DNA of 64,000 nucleotides from Lentisphaeria bacterium (lineage in GTDB: Bacteria > Verrucomicrobiota > Lentisphaeria > Victivallales > UBA1829). How positions within the stretch are numbered: the first letter of the stretch is position 1; every line of letters begins with the position of its first letter. The stretch covers positions 1 to 64,000 of the forward strand of contig JAFTIQ010000021.1 in the NCBI GenBank assembly GCA_017456805.1, given 5' to 3'. The notes under the pieces were generated by a model, which was given only the letters and a program-made list of their open reading frames with translations, did no database searches and had not been told where the DNA came from. The translations under genes and the position numbers were made by a program. Of the stretch, positions 1 to 7,825 are shown piece by piece.

Positions 1-250
1 GGTGCGCTTCATGGCACAACGTGCCGCTTCATACGGCGAAGCCGTGCTTCATGCACCGCAGGTGCGCTTCATGGCACAACGTGCCGCTTCATACGGCGAA
101 GACGTGCTTCATGCACCAAAGGTGCGCTTCATGGCACAACGTGCCGCTTCATACGGCGAAGACGTGCTTCATGCACCAAAGGTGCGCTTCATGGCACAAC
201 GTGCCGCTTCATACGGCGAAGCCGTGCTTCATGCACCAAAGGTGCGCTTC
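1..250. repeat. Tandem 60-bp repeat built of 20-bp hairpin modules
   Basis: Four complete 60-bp copies (1-60, 61-120, 121-180, 181-240) plus the first 10 bases of a fifth. The array probably continues to the left of the window. Each copy is three 20-bp modules made of a 13-nt hairpin (5-bp stem, 3-nt loop) and the constant linker GCTTCAT. The three stems are GGCAC/GTGCC (loop AAC), ACGGC/GCCGT (loop GAA) and GCACC/GGTGC (loop GCA in copy 1, AAA in later copies). In copies 2 and 3 the second stem carries GACGT, which breaks one pair. The repeat can be read as a 20-residue peptide repeat, but there is no ribosome binding site or independent coding signal. Its role is unknown. Confidence 0.95.
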
Positions 251-296
251 TAAAGCATCCCCATTTCATTTCGATAAAAAATCATGTATTTTTAAT

Positions 297-329
297 TTGA
301 CAAACGTTTGGCATTGTGATATATTATAC
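297..329 (+). promoter_or_regulatory. Promoter with operator-like palindrome, copy 1
   Basis: TTGACA (297-302), 17-base spacer, TATATT (320-325). The spacer begins inside the palindrome CAAACGTTTG (301-310), which has the central CpG seen in many LacI-family operators. A repressor bound there would cover the -35 side of the promoter. Confidence 0.75.
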
Positions 330-362
330 TTGACAAACGTTTGGCATTGTGATATATTATAA
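330..362 (+). promoter_or_regulatory. Promoter with operator-like palindrome, copy 2
   Basis: A tandem 33-bp copy of the preceding promoter: TTGACA (330-335), 17-base spacer, TATATT (353-358), again with CAAACGTTTG (334-343). The two copies agree at essentially every base, so this is a recent duplication. It is expected to drive the DUF4838 gene at 578 through a leader of about 210 bases. Confidence 0.75.
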
Positions 363-577
363 CCGAAAAGGATCACAATAATGATAATAACCCACAAAAA
401 GGAAAGGAGAGACTGAACCGGAAAACTCTTTGTTTTGTACGGTATTGCGGATCAGAGTGCAAACCACTGAAAAATTGACTTGAAAGGAAAATCAACCCCG
501 GATTTTCGGAGAATAAAAAAAATTTCTGAAACCGGCGATCTGAGATTTCCGAAATAAAAAATGAAAGGAATCAAAAA
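363..577 (+). other. Long 5' leader of the DUF4838 gene
   Basis: About 210 untranslated bases lie between the second -10 box and the start codon at 578. It holds a possible 11-codon leader ORF (381-416) and a small inverted repeat (GAAAATC 487-493, GATTTTC 501-507). Nothing matching a known riboswitch was recognised. The ribosome binding site AAAGGA (564-569) precedes the ATG by 8 bases. Confidence 0.4.
381..416 (+). CDS. Possible leader peptide, 11 residues
   Basis: ATG at 381 reads MIITHKKERRD and stops at 414-416. It is preceded by AAAGGA (368-373) at good spacing and is the first start codon after the duplicated promoter. The composition (three Lys/Glu-rich codon pairs, no run of one amino acid) does not point to classical amino-acid attenuation. 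It may be chance, and coding is unproven. Confidence 0.2.
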   Translation: MIITHKKERRD

Positions 578-3352
578 ATGAAAATTCTTATGACAATGGC
601 ATTCATGCTTGCGGTGCAGCTGATGTTTGCACTGCAGATTGCTTTGCCGGAAAACCCGGATATCGGGCTGAAAGAAGCGGAAAAGGAATTACAAACATTC
701 CTCGGAAGCAAACCGGATATGCCTGACTTTATTTTGAAGATTGATAAATCTCTCAATCAGGAAGCATGGAAAATCAGCCGGAATTCCTCCGCAGTAACCA
801 TTTCCGGGGGAAGTTCCGTTGGAACCTATTATGGTGTGATCGAATTTTTGGAACGGTATCAGGGAATCCGTTTCTATGGACCTGAAAACACCTATATTCC
901 GGAAAACGCTCCCAAAATTCCGGAAAAAATCGAACTTTCCGGAGAACCTTCCATGCGGTTCCGGATGCACGCTGTCGGATACGAATACACTTATAGTCCC
1001 AACACGAAACGCTGGTACGGCAGAAACCGGATCGGCGCGCCATGGATCCCGAACCGCGGCTTTCATAATTACGGTTCTCCAAACAGATGTCATACCTACG
1101 GGATTTATTCCAATCTGAAAGATTTTCCTCAAGATATAGAATGTCATGCTCTGCAGGAAAATGGTTCCAGAGCCAAAGCGCTCAACGGGGTCGGCCCCGG
1201 GCAGATTTGCACAACTCATCCAAAAGTCAGAGAATATTTCAAGAAGAAATTGCGGGAATTCATTATTTCCGACCGTAAAAAAGCAGAAGAAAGAGGCATT
1301 CCAGCTCCGCTGATCTACAATATTTCTGCCAACGACAACTTCGGTTACTGCAGATGTAAAACCTGTAAAGAAGCCTGGAAACGGACAGGCGGGCCCGGCG
1401 GAAATGACCTTGATTTCTTGAATTTCCTGGCAAAAAGCATTGAAAAAGAGTTCCCCGATGTAACACTGGAATGCTTTGCCTACATGTATTCTGAACAGCC
1501 GGATAAAATCGTTGCACACCCGCAAGTGCAAGTGCAGCTTGCGCAGCTTGGCGGAGAATTTCAGGGAAAACGCAGAACAATGCTTTCGCTCCGCCATCCG
1601 GAAAATGCAGAATCTCTCGCAGATTTGAGAGCCTGGCCGAAATTTGCAAAGAATCTGGCAATCTGGGATTACGGAAAAATCTATGGAGATAAATTCCCCA
1701 CCCCATACACAAAAGTCCGAGCCCTTGTCGGTACCTTCAAGGAATACTATGCTTGCGGTGTCAGATCTGTTTATGAAGAAAGTGAAATCTCTGACGGTAA
1801 TGGAAAAGATCATGTTGCAGCTCTTCAGAGTTTCTGCGATCTGAAAAACTATACCGTCATACGGCTCATGATCGATAAAAATACTGATGTTGAAGCCCTG
1901 ATCAAAGATTACATGCAGCATACCTACGGTCCGGCAGCGGAACCTATGTCAAAACTCCTCACGCTGATCGAAAATGCATTGGCTGAAGAAAAAAATATGA
2001 ATAAGGTTCAGGTTCAGTTCCGGAAATACATCAATACAAAGTTTATCCTTGCTGCAGATGCGCTTCTTACCGAGGCAGAAAAAGCTGTTGCAAACGATCC
2101 GGCAAAACTGCAGCAGGTCCAAAAGGAACGTTTCCCCTTCTATTATACAATCCTCGGTTGTTACAGCGTTCTGAAAAAGGATAATTTCCCGTTGACAGCA
2201 GAGGAAGTTGCCTCACGTCTGGAAACAATCGAAAACTGGATCATTCACAATACTTATTTTGCAGACGGCGAGAAAAAGAATATGGTTGCAGCAGGGAACA
2301 GACGCCGTGCAGAGCTGCTGAAAAAAATTAACTATACCCCCCCGCAACCCCCGGAATTTCTGAAGGATCGTGTTATTGCAGCAGATTTCTGCTCTGAGAA
2401 CTTCAATAAATGGAGTGTCTGCAAAATCGTTGATGATCCGGACTCCTTCAACGGCAAAGCATTCCGGCTGGGGCCTGAAGATTTTGAATCGTTCAAAAAT
2501 ATTCATTCAAAACCCTTTGAACTCGGTCTGTATGATTCCGGAGGAAAACGTTTCATTGCTGCAAAATATTTCAAAGCACATGAACTCCCGCAGGATGAGA
2601 AATTCCATTGGCATGTGTTCAAAAATGTTACCCTTTCTTCCCGCTGCCGTATGTGGGGACATTCCAGCTGGGCATTGACTCCGGTCGCCCATCTGGAAGA
2701 AGCGTTTGATCCCCTTATGCCGTCAAAAGAGTTTGATGTCTGGATCTCCTACAAGGTCTGCGGGCCTGCCTATGTAAAGGGATCCAAAAAGGAAAATTCA
2801 CTCTCTATTGATCGCGTAATCGTGGTTCTCTCCCAAAAAGAAAATCCCACTGTTCCGGAATTTCTGAAAGGCAGAAAAATCGTCAAAGATTTTTATGTCG
2901 GAAATTTTGAAAACAACGGGGTCATGAATGTGATTTCCGATCCGGATGCGTTTGGAAATCAGGCATTCTCTCTGGGTGCACTTCCTCCGCCGGGACACAA
3001 AGATTTTCATCAGAGACCCTTTGAACTTGGAATTTACGACAACGCAAACAAGAAATTCCTTGCGCAGATGGTTTTCAAAGGCGGCAATGTCCCTCAGGAT
3101 GAAAAATATCATTGGTACACATTCAAAAACATTACGTTGAGCAAGAATTGCCGTATGTGGGGGACCTCAAGCTGGGCTCTTACCCCGGTCCCGAAACTGC
3201 AGAAAGCATTTGATTCTGCCGCTCCGGGAAAGAAATACGATATCTGTATTTCTTATAAATTGACAGGTCCGGCGTATGTAGCGGGATCTAAAAAAGATAA
3301 CACCGCCAGCATTGACCGTGTGATCGTAGTTGAATCACTCCCCGCAAATTGA
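578..3352 (+). CDS. Secreted DUF4838 domain protein with duplicated C-terminal module
   Basis: 924 residues with an N-terminal hydrophobic signal peptide (about 1-18). Residues about 20-110 resemble the N-terminal domain of alpha-glucuronidase-like enzymes (YYGVIEFLERYQGIRFYGPE). The centre carries the DUF4838 pattern, including a CxCxxC-type cysteine group (YCRCKTCKEAW) near residue 260. DUF4838 proteins are usually found with glycan-degradation genes, and their catalytic activity is not established. The C-terminus is two tandem copies of one module, about 590-752 and 761-920. They share FELG(I/L)YD, PQDEK(F/Y)HW, CRMWG(H/T)SSWALTPV and KV/LTGPAYV, and look like a beta-sandwich binding module. 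The gene is monocistronic, with a duplicated promoter upstream and a strong terminator downstream. Substrate unknown. Confidence 0.8.
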   Translation: MKILMTMAFMLAVQLMFALQIALPENPDIGLKEAEKELQTFLGSKPDMPDFILKIDKSLNQEAWKISRNSSAVTISGGSSVGTYYGVIEFLERYQGIRFYGPENTYIPENAPKIPEKIELSGEPSMRFRMHAVGYEYTYSPNTKRWYGRNRIGAPWIPNRGFHNYGSPNRCHTYGIYSNLKDFPQDIECHALQENGSRAKALNGVGPGQICTTHPKVREYFKKKLREFIISDRKKAEERGIPAPLIYNISANDNFGYCRCKTCKEAWKRTGGPGGNDLDFLNFLAKSIEKEFPDVTLECFAYMYSEQPDKIVAHPQVQVQLAQLGGEFQGKRRTMLSLRHPENAESLADLRAWPKFAKNLAIWDYGKIYGDKFPTPYTKVRALVGTFKEYYACGVRSVYEESEISDGNGKDHVAALQSFCDLKNYTVIRLMIDKNTDVEALIKDYMQHTYGPAAEPMSKLLTLIENALAEEKNMNKVQVQFRKYINTKFILAADALLTEAEKAVANDPAKLQQVQKERFPFYYTILGCYSVLKKDNFPLTAEEVASRLETIENWIIHNTYFADGEKKNMVAAGNRRRAELLKKINYTPPQPPEFLKDRVIAADFCSENFNKWSVCKIVDDPDSFNGKAFRLGPEDFESFKNIHSKPFELGLYDSGGKRFIAAKYFKAHELPQDEKFHWHVFKNVTLSSRCRMWGHSSWALTPVAHLEEAFDPLMPSKEFDVWISYKVCGPAYVKGSKKENSLSIDRVIVVLSQKENPTVPEFLKGRKIVKDFYVGNFENNGVMNVISDPDAFGNQAFSLGALPPPGHKDFHQRPFELGIYDNANKKFLAQMVFKGGNVPQDEKYHWYTFKNITLSKNCRMWGTSSWALTPVPKLQKAFDSAAPGKKYDICISYKLTGPAYVAGSKKDNTASIDRVIVVESLPAN

Positions 3353-3374
3353 CGGGGAATTTCTGACACGGGAA

Positions 3375-3403
3375 AGGTCCGGTTTTGCGCCGGGCCTTTT
3401 TTT
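3375..3403 (+). terminator. Rho-independent terminator after the DUF4838 gene
   Basis: 8-bp stem AGGTCCGG / CCGGGCCT (one G-T wobble) with a short loop, followed by seven T, 22 bases after the stop codon at 3352. Confidence 0.9.
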
Positions 3404-3560
3404 GTGAAGTACAAATTTTAAGAATGTTCCTTTGAAAAATCATTCCTCTTTCCCGATTGCCGAACAATACTTTTTTGTATTACTGATGAGACAAAATCCA
3501 GGAAAAAAGAATTCCATTCTTCTTCTGTGAATAAAATTCCGGAAAATCTCCTGTCCGCAG

Positions 3561-3589
3561 TTGGAAATATCCGATAAAAACTGTATATT
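3561..3589 (+). promoter_or_regulatory. Promoter of the AraC gene at 3621
   Basis: TTGGAA (3561-3566), 17-base spacer, TATATT (3584-3589). It overlaps the upstream in-frame TTG that could otherwise be taken as a start, which supports ATG 3621 as the real start. Confidence 0.6.
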
Positions 3590-3620
3590 ATTTCCGGAAA
3601 TACTATCAGCGGAGAGAATC

Positions 3621-4511
3621 ATGCCCGTTACGATCGATCATCAACTCAAAGAACAAATTGCTTATGATCCGGCTGTTTTTCCGATTTCATTCTACCAGAA
3701 TGAATTGGAAACGCTGGCTCAATGGAGCGGCCCCCTGCACTGGCATCCGGGGTTTGAAATCGCAACAGCAGAAACAGGAACGCTGGATTACCAGGTGGGA
3801 GAAAAACATATCATACTCAATGCGGGCGACAGCATTTTTGTGAATGGAAATATTCTGCACGGCATCCGGCAGATCTCCGGCAATATCGCAGACCCCATGC
3901 CGAATGTGGTTTTCTCCGGCAGTTTGATCGCGCCCGAAGGCAGTCAAATCTACCAAAAATATATCACCCCTCTTCTGCAATGCGATGATCTGCCCTTTAT
4001 TGTCTTTCCCGCCGACGATCAATCCCTGCAGAATATGAGAGAACGGATCCGGAGTATTTACCACTGTTTCCGGACGCAACCCTTATGTTATGAAATGACG
4101 ATCCAAAGAGAAATCAGTCTCATATTTGAATACATTTATTCCAATACAGCCACGTTTCCACGGCACAAATCAAAGCGGATCCAGCTGATCAATCAGATCC
4201 GTCTGCAGAAAATGCTTGATTTTATTTATTCTCATTACCGGGAACAGATTTCTCTCGAAGATCTTGCCCGCGCCGCCAGCGTGAGCCGCAGCGAGGCAGG
4301 ACGCTGTTTCAAGGCTTTTATGAACAGTTCACCGGTGGAGATCCTGATTGAGCACCGCCTTCAGATGGCGCATAAAATGCTCTCTGAAAAAATATATACC
4401 GTGGAAGAGGTCAGTCAGGACTGCGGATTCAACTCCGTTAATTATTTCCGTAAACAATTCAAAGCAAAGTATGGGATCACGCCCGGAAAGTATTGTAAAT
4501 TGAGTAAATAG
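3621..4511 (+). CDS. AraC family transcriptional regulator with cupin sensor
   Basis: 296 residues. The N-terminal part (about 20-110) is a cupin-type sensor fold, with LHWHPGFEIATAETG and a later GDSIFVNGNILHG motif. The C-terminal part (about 195-296) has two helix-turn-helix units of the AraC type, ending in GFNSVNYFRKQFKAKYGITPGKY. The start at 3621 has GGAGAG at 3611-3616 and lies just after a promoter. Such proteins usually activate nearby sugar-utilisation genes in response to a soluble ligand. The next gene is an MFS transporter with its own promoter. The large minus-strand lyase locus ends 1.3 kb downstream, so either could be the target. The ligand cannot be told from sequence. Confidence 0.88.
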   Translation: MPVTIDHQLKEQIAYDPAVFPISFYQNELETLAQWSGPLHWHPGFEIATAETGTLDYQVGEKHIILNAGDSIFVNGNILHGIRQISGNIADPMPNVVFSGSLIAPEGSQIYQKYITPLLQCDDLPFIVFPADDQSLQNMRERIRSIYHCFRTQPLCYEMTIQREISLIFEYIYSNTATFPRHKSKRIQLINQIRLQKMLDFIYSHYREQISLEDLARAASVSRSEAGRCFKAFMNSSPVEILIEHRLQMAHKMLSEKIYTVEEVSQDCGFNSVNYFRKQFKAKYGITPGKYCKLSK

Positions 4512-4536
4512 TATTCTTTTTAACAGACATTTCTCT

Positions 4537-4565
4537 TTGATTTTTTCTTTTTTTGGAGATATAGT
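4537..4565 (+). promoter_or_regulatory. Promoter of the MFS gene
   Basis: TTGATT (4537-4542), 17-base T-rich spacer, TATAGT (4560-4565), 37 bases before the ATG at 4603. Confidence 0.5.
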
Positions 4566-4602
4566 ACCTCTTATTCACTTTATTCCAAAAAAAGGAGCTG
4601 CT

Positions 4603-5805
4603 ATGACCAGGAAGAAAAATTATAAAAAAACTTTGACTGCCTGCTATCTCGGATTTGTCACCCAGGCAATTTCAGCAAACTTCACCCCTTTGCTTTTTCT
4701 GACGTTCAAAGGAACGTATAAAATCAGTCTGACACAAATTGCGCTGATCCCGCTGGTGTTTTATTTCACCCAGCTGCTCGTGGATATTGTTGCAGCAAAG
4801 TACGCTGATAAAGTCGGTTACAGGCTCAGTGTGATCGCATCTCAGGTTTTGTCATCACTGGGATTGCTTGCTTTGACGTTTCTGCCGGATATTCTTCCGA
4901 ATGCGTATGCGGGGATTCTGATTGCGGTTGCTCTTTATGCGATCGGAAGCGGATTGATTGAAGTTCTGTTAAGTCCCATTGTGGAAGCCTGTCCTTTTGA
5001 AAACAAAGCTGGAGTTATGAGTCTTCTGCACTCCTTCTACTGCTGGGGAGCGGTGGGGGTTATTCTGGGATCGACTCTGTTTTTTGCGGTATTCGGGATT
5101 GGACATTGGAAAATATTGACCATTCTCTGGGCATTGGTTCCGTTGTACAACGCAGTGAATTTCATCAGTTGTCCCATTGAAAAACTCGGGGATGAGGAAT
5201 CCAATATGAGTATCACTCAGCTTCTGAGTGTGCCGATGTTCTGGATGATGATTTTCCTGATGATTTGTGCCGGATCTTCGGAAGCCACAATGTGTCAATG
5301 GGCATCTGCCTTTACGGAATCCGCGCTGAAGGTTGATAAACTGGTTGGTGATTTGGCTGGACCTTGCCTCTTTGCGGCCTTCATGGGAATTGCCCGCATG
5401 CTCTATGGAAAATTAAGCGAAAAGCTGGATCTGGTCAAGACGATGCTTCTGTGCGGGATTGCCGCGGCGGGATGTTATTTGCTGGCATCGCTGGCATCCT
5501 GGGCGATCCTGGGATTGATCGGATGTGCACTCTGCGGTCTGGCTGTGGGAATCATGTGGCCGGGAACCATCAGCCTTTCATCCCGGAAATGTCCTGCCGG
5601 CGGAACTGCGATGTTTGCATTTCTTGCTTTGGCGGGAGATCTTGGTGCGACTGCCGGTCCAGTATTGGTCGGGAAAGTGGCAGAAGTAACCGGGGACAAT
5701 CTGAAAACCGGTTTGTTTGCGGCAACGATATTCCCGGTTTGTATGGCTCTGGGGCTTTTCTTCCTTTATCAACAGGCAAGAAAAAAGAGTGGAAAAATTT
5801 CCTGA
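4603..5805 (+). CDS. MFS transporter, probably sugar:proton symporter
   Basis: 400 residues with about twelve hydrophobic segments, the expected size for a Major Facilitator Superfamily permease. The stretch around residues 115-150 (GSGLIEVLLSPIVEACP ... LLHSFYCWGAVGVILG) resembles the fucose/glucose-type (FHS) MFS branch. The start is at 4603 with AAAGGAG (4591-4597), so an upstream in-frame TTG at 4537 is the -35 box rather than a start. The neighbouring AraC regulator and lyase locus suggest import of oligosaccharide breakdown products or their monomers, but the substrate is inferred only. The gene converges on the methyltransferase, with 21 bases between stops. Confidence 0.85.
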   Translation: MTRKKNYKKTLTACYLGFVTQAISANFTPLLFLTFKGTYKISLTQIALIPLVFYFTQLLVDIVAAKYADKVGYRLSVIASQVLSSLGLLALTFLPDILPNAYAGILIAVALYAIGSGLIEVLLSPIVEACPFENKAGVMSLLHSFYCWGAVGVILGSTLFFAVFGIGHWKILTILWALVPLYNAVNFISCPIEKLGDEESNMSITQLLSVPMFWMMIFLMICAGSSEATMCQWASAFTESALKVDKLVGDLAGPCLFAAFMGIARMLYGKLSEKLDLVKTMLLCGIAAAGCYLLASLASWAILGLIGCALCGLAVGIMWPGTISLSSRKCPAGGTAMFAFLALAGDLGATAGPVLVGKVAEVTGDNLKTGLFAATIFPVCMALGLFFLYQQARKKSGKIS

Positions 5806-5826
5806 AAACCATTTTCCAGCGGAGCT

Positions 5827-6567
5827 TCAGAATTCGCCCAGATAAATCTGAGTTTCCTGAAGCTCTGTCACGACTCCATTCTCCGCATACGCTTCAAAAA
5901 CGGAGCGCAGTTCTGACATAAATGCCGCATAGTCCGGGTGATCGGAAGCGAGAGCATAGGAACGGGAGCGGATATTCCCCTCAAAAACAGTAAGATCCAT
6001 TGAAAAAGGATTGCGGAATGCGGCGAATTCCACCTCTCTGAAATAACGGTGCCGCAGGAAATCATCGCCGTCATGAACCGGTCTTTTCCCGGCATAACCT
6101 TTTTTGAAACGGGGACAAAACTTCCGGCAAACGCTGTCGCGGGCAGTAGAGAAATCGCTTTTCGTACTGGTGTTCCAGATGACTGCCGCTTTGCCGTGAG
6201 GCCGTAAAATACGTTTTGCCTCTGCTTTGAACCGTTCTTCATCAAGCCAATGAAATGCCTGTGCAACAGTAATCAAGTCGGCGGAATTTTCTTTCATTCC
6301 GGTTGATTCTCCCGTTCCGTCAAAACAGGGGACTTCAGGCAGCAGTTCATGAAATTTCCGTCTCATATCTGCGTTCGGCTCGAGGGCGGAAACTTCTTTG
6401 AACCTGGGGAGCAGAAGCCGGGTAAAGATTCCGGTTCCTGCACCGATATCCAGGACCTGTTCTCCGGAGCACCGTTCCCGCAGCCAATCAAGCGCAGCCT
6501 CAGGATAAGAGGAACGGAAGCGGGAATAATCATCAGATTTCCCGGTAAAGAGTCCTTGGTTATTCAT
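5827..6567 (-). CDS. Class I SAM-dependent methyltransferase
   Basis: 246 residues. The SAM-binding motif I is VLDIGAGTGIFTRLL (about 38-52), followed by an acidic residue at the end of strand 2 (ALEPN) and the post-motif LITVAQAFHWLD typical of the methyltransf_11/25 group. The start has GGAGG nine bases upstream. It is the last gene of the minus-strand lyase locus, 97 bases after the Gfo/Idh gene, and may be cotranscribed or independent. An inverted repeat (5822-5830 with 5857-5865) at its 3' end faces the convergent MFS gene and may act as a weak terminator. The methyl acceptor cannot be predicted. Confidence 0.85.
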   Translation of the reverse strand: MNNQGLFTGKSDDYSRFRSSYPEAALDWLRERCSGEQVLDIGAGTGIFTRLLLPRFKEVSALEPNADMRRKFHELLPEVPCFDGTGESTGMKENSADLITVAQAFHWLDEERFKAEAKRILRPHGKAAVIWNTSTKSDFSTARDSVCRKFCPRFKKGYAGKRPVHDGDDFLRHRYFREVEFAAFRNPFSMDLTVFEGNIRSRSYALASDHPDYAAFMSELRSVFEAYAENGVVTELQETQIYLGEF

Positions 6568-6664
6568 CAGAGTTTCCTCCCCGCCAATCCGGAAACAGAG
6601 GTCCGGACTGACGGATTTTCAGTGATTCGGCAAGCAATAACTTCCCGCAGAAACTGCGGCAGAA

Positions 6665-7816
6665 TCACTTCCAGATCACACCGATTTCAGCAGGCAATTT
6701 TCCGCTTTTTTCACATTCGGCAAAAACATCATTGATGTTTTCCATCACATACTGTCCATCTTCCGGATTGCGGGTGACATTTTCTCTGACAACAACCGGT
6801 GTCAGCTGATTGGTCAGCATATCCACGCAGTTGGCATGTTCCGCTGCAACGGAAAGAGGACAGCAGAAAACCTGATCTCCGCGAACTTTGTTCAGCACAT
6901 CCATGAACATGTCCGGCTGAGGCTGTTCGATGATTCCGGAATAAAGAATATTTCCTTCAGCATCAATGATCTTCCATGTTCCGGCGGCATCCCAAATAAC
7001 TTCTCCGTTTTCACATTCGACTCTGATTTTGACGGAAGAAGCTTTGTCGCTGGCATGGGTCAGCATGGTTTCGATCCGGATCCCGGAGTCAGTTGTAAAA
7101 CGGAGCGCGCAGGTATCAAAGGTTTCAATCTCTTCTCTTGCTCTGTAAAGATTTCCTTCCACAGAAACAGCATGAGCGGATTTTCCGAATTTTTCTCCGG
7201 AAAGGAACAATTCGATATTCAAATAGTGGGCAAAAGCGTTGTTGATGGGAGAATCCCAAATAGGAACGCCATCGGAGGAGTAAAGTTTTCCAGCCCAGTT
7301 ATTCCGGGAATAATAAGCATCATTCCGTGGCCAGACACCGGTACAGACCACATGTTTGACTTTGCCGAGTCTGCCGCTGACAAGATATTGTTTGATGAAC
7401 TGGATCTCTCTTGCATAAGTATGCTGGAATCCGACAGCCACGAATTTTCCATTGGCTTCCTGTTCCGCCTTGATCATGCGGGCGACGGATTCATTGGAGC
7501 TGGAAACCGGTTTTTCCACCAGCACGTTTGCACCGTGCTTCAAGGCTTCCACAGTCATTCTTTCATGCCACGCAATCGCTGTCGGAATACATACCAGATC
7601 CAGTTTTCCGGATTGTTCTGCATACATCGCTTCTGTGGAGGGGTAGATCTTCACTCCCAGATTTTTCAAAGTTTCCAACTGTTCCGGAACCTGTTCCGGA
7701 TTGATCACCACACAGGAAACAAGGGTAATGATCCCCTTTTCAATCAGGGGCTGCAAATAAGAAAAATGAACTCCGCTGTAACCGGAAATTCCAATCAATC
7801 CAACTTTGATCGTCAT
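6665..7816 (-). CDS. Gfo/Idh/MocA family oxidoreductase
   Basis: 383 residues. The N-terminal Rossmann domain has the dinucleotide motif GLIGISGYSG (about 6-15). The family lysine motif appears as VLVEKPVSS (about 96-104). The C-terminal half fits the family beta-sheet domain. These enzymes oxidise or reduce sugars and inositols with NAD(P). The gene starts with GAGGTGAC upstream and lies 9 bases after a second Gfo/Idh gene. Paired paralogues in a lyase locus suggest successive redox or epimerisation steps on released sugars. It is cytoplasmic, since no signal peptide is seen. Confidence 0.88.
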   Translation of the reverse strand: MTIKVGLIGISGYSGVHFSYLQPLIEKGIITLVSCVVINPEQVPEQLETLKNLGVKIYPSTEAMYAEQSGKLDLVCIPTAIAWHERMTVEALKHGANVLVEKPVSSSNESVARMIKAEQEANGKFVAVGFQHTYAREIQFIKQYLVSGRLGKVKHVVCTGVWPRNDAYYSRNNWAGKLYSSDGVPIWDSPINNAFAHYLNIELFLSGEKFGKSAHAVSVEGNLYRAREEIETFDTCALRFTTDSGIRIETMLTHASDKASSVKIRVECENGEVIWDAAGTWKIIDAEGNILYSGIIEQPQPDMFMDVLNKVRGDQVFCCPLSVAAEHANCVDMLTNQLTPVVVRENVTRNPEDGQYVMENINDVFAECEKSGKLPAEIGVIWK

Positions 7817-7825
7817 ATTGTCACC

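Noticed and set aside
1..250. CRISPR array
   Set aside because: The repeats are contiguous with no unique spacers, and no cas genes lie in the window.
2..362. Two long ORFs in the hairpin repeat encoding a 20-residue peptide repeat
   Set aside because: Several frames are open only because the 60-bp unit lacks stops. There is no ribosome binding site, and structure explains the sequence better.
561..581. Six-codon ORF overlapping the DUF4838 start by ATGA
   Set aside because: It is explained by the ribosome binding site and A-rich leader, and its size gives no support for coding.
689..1921. 410-codon minus-strand ORF opposite the DUF4838 gene
   Set aside because: Antisense shadow without start signals or domain.
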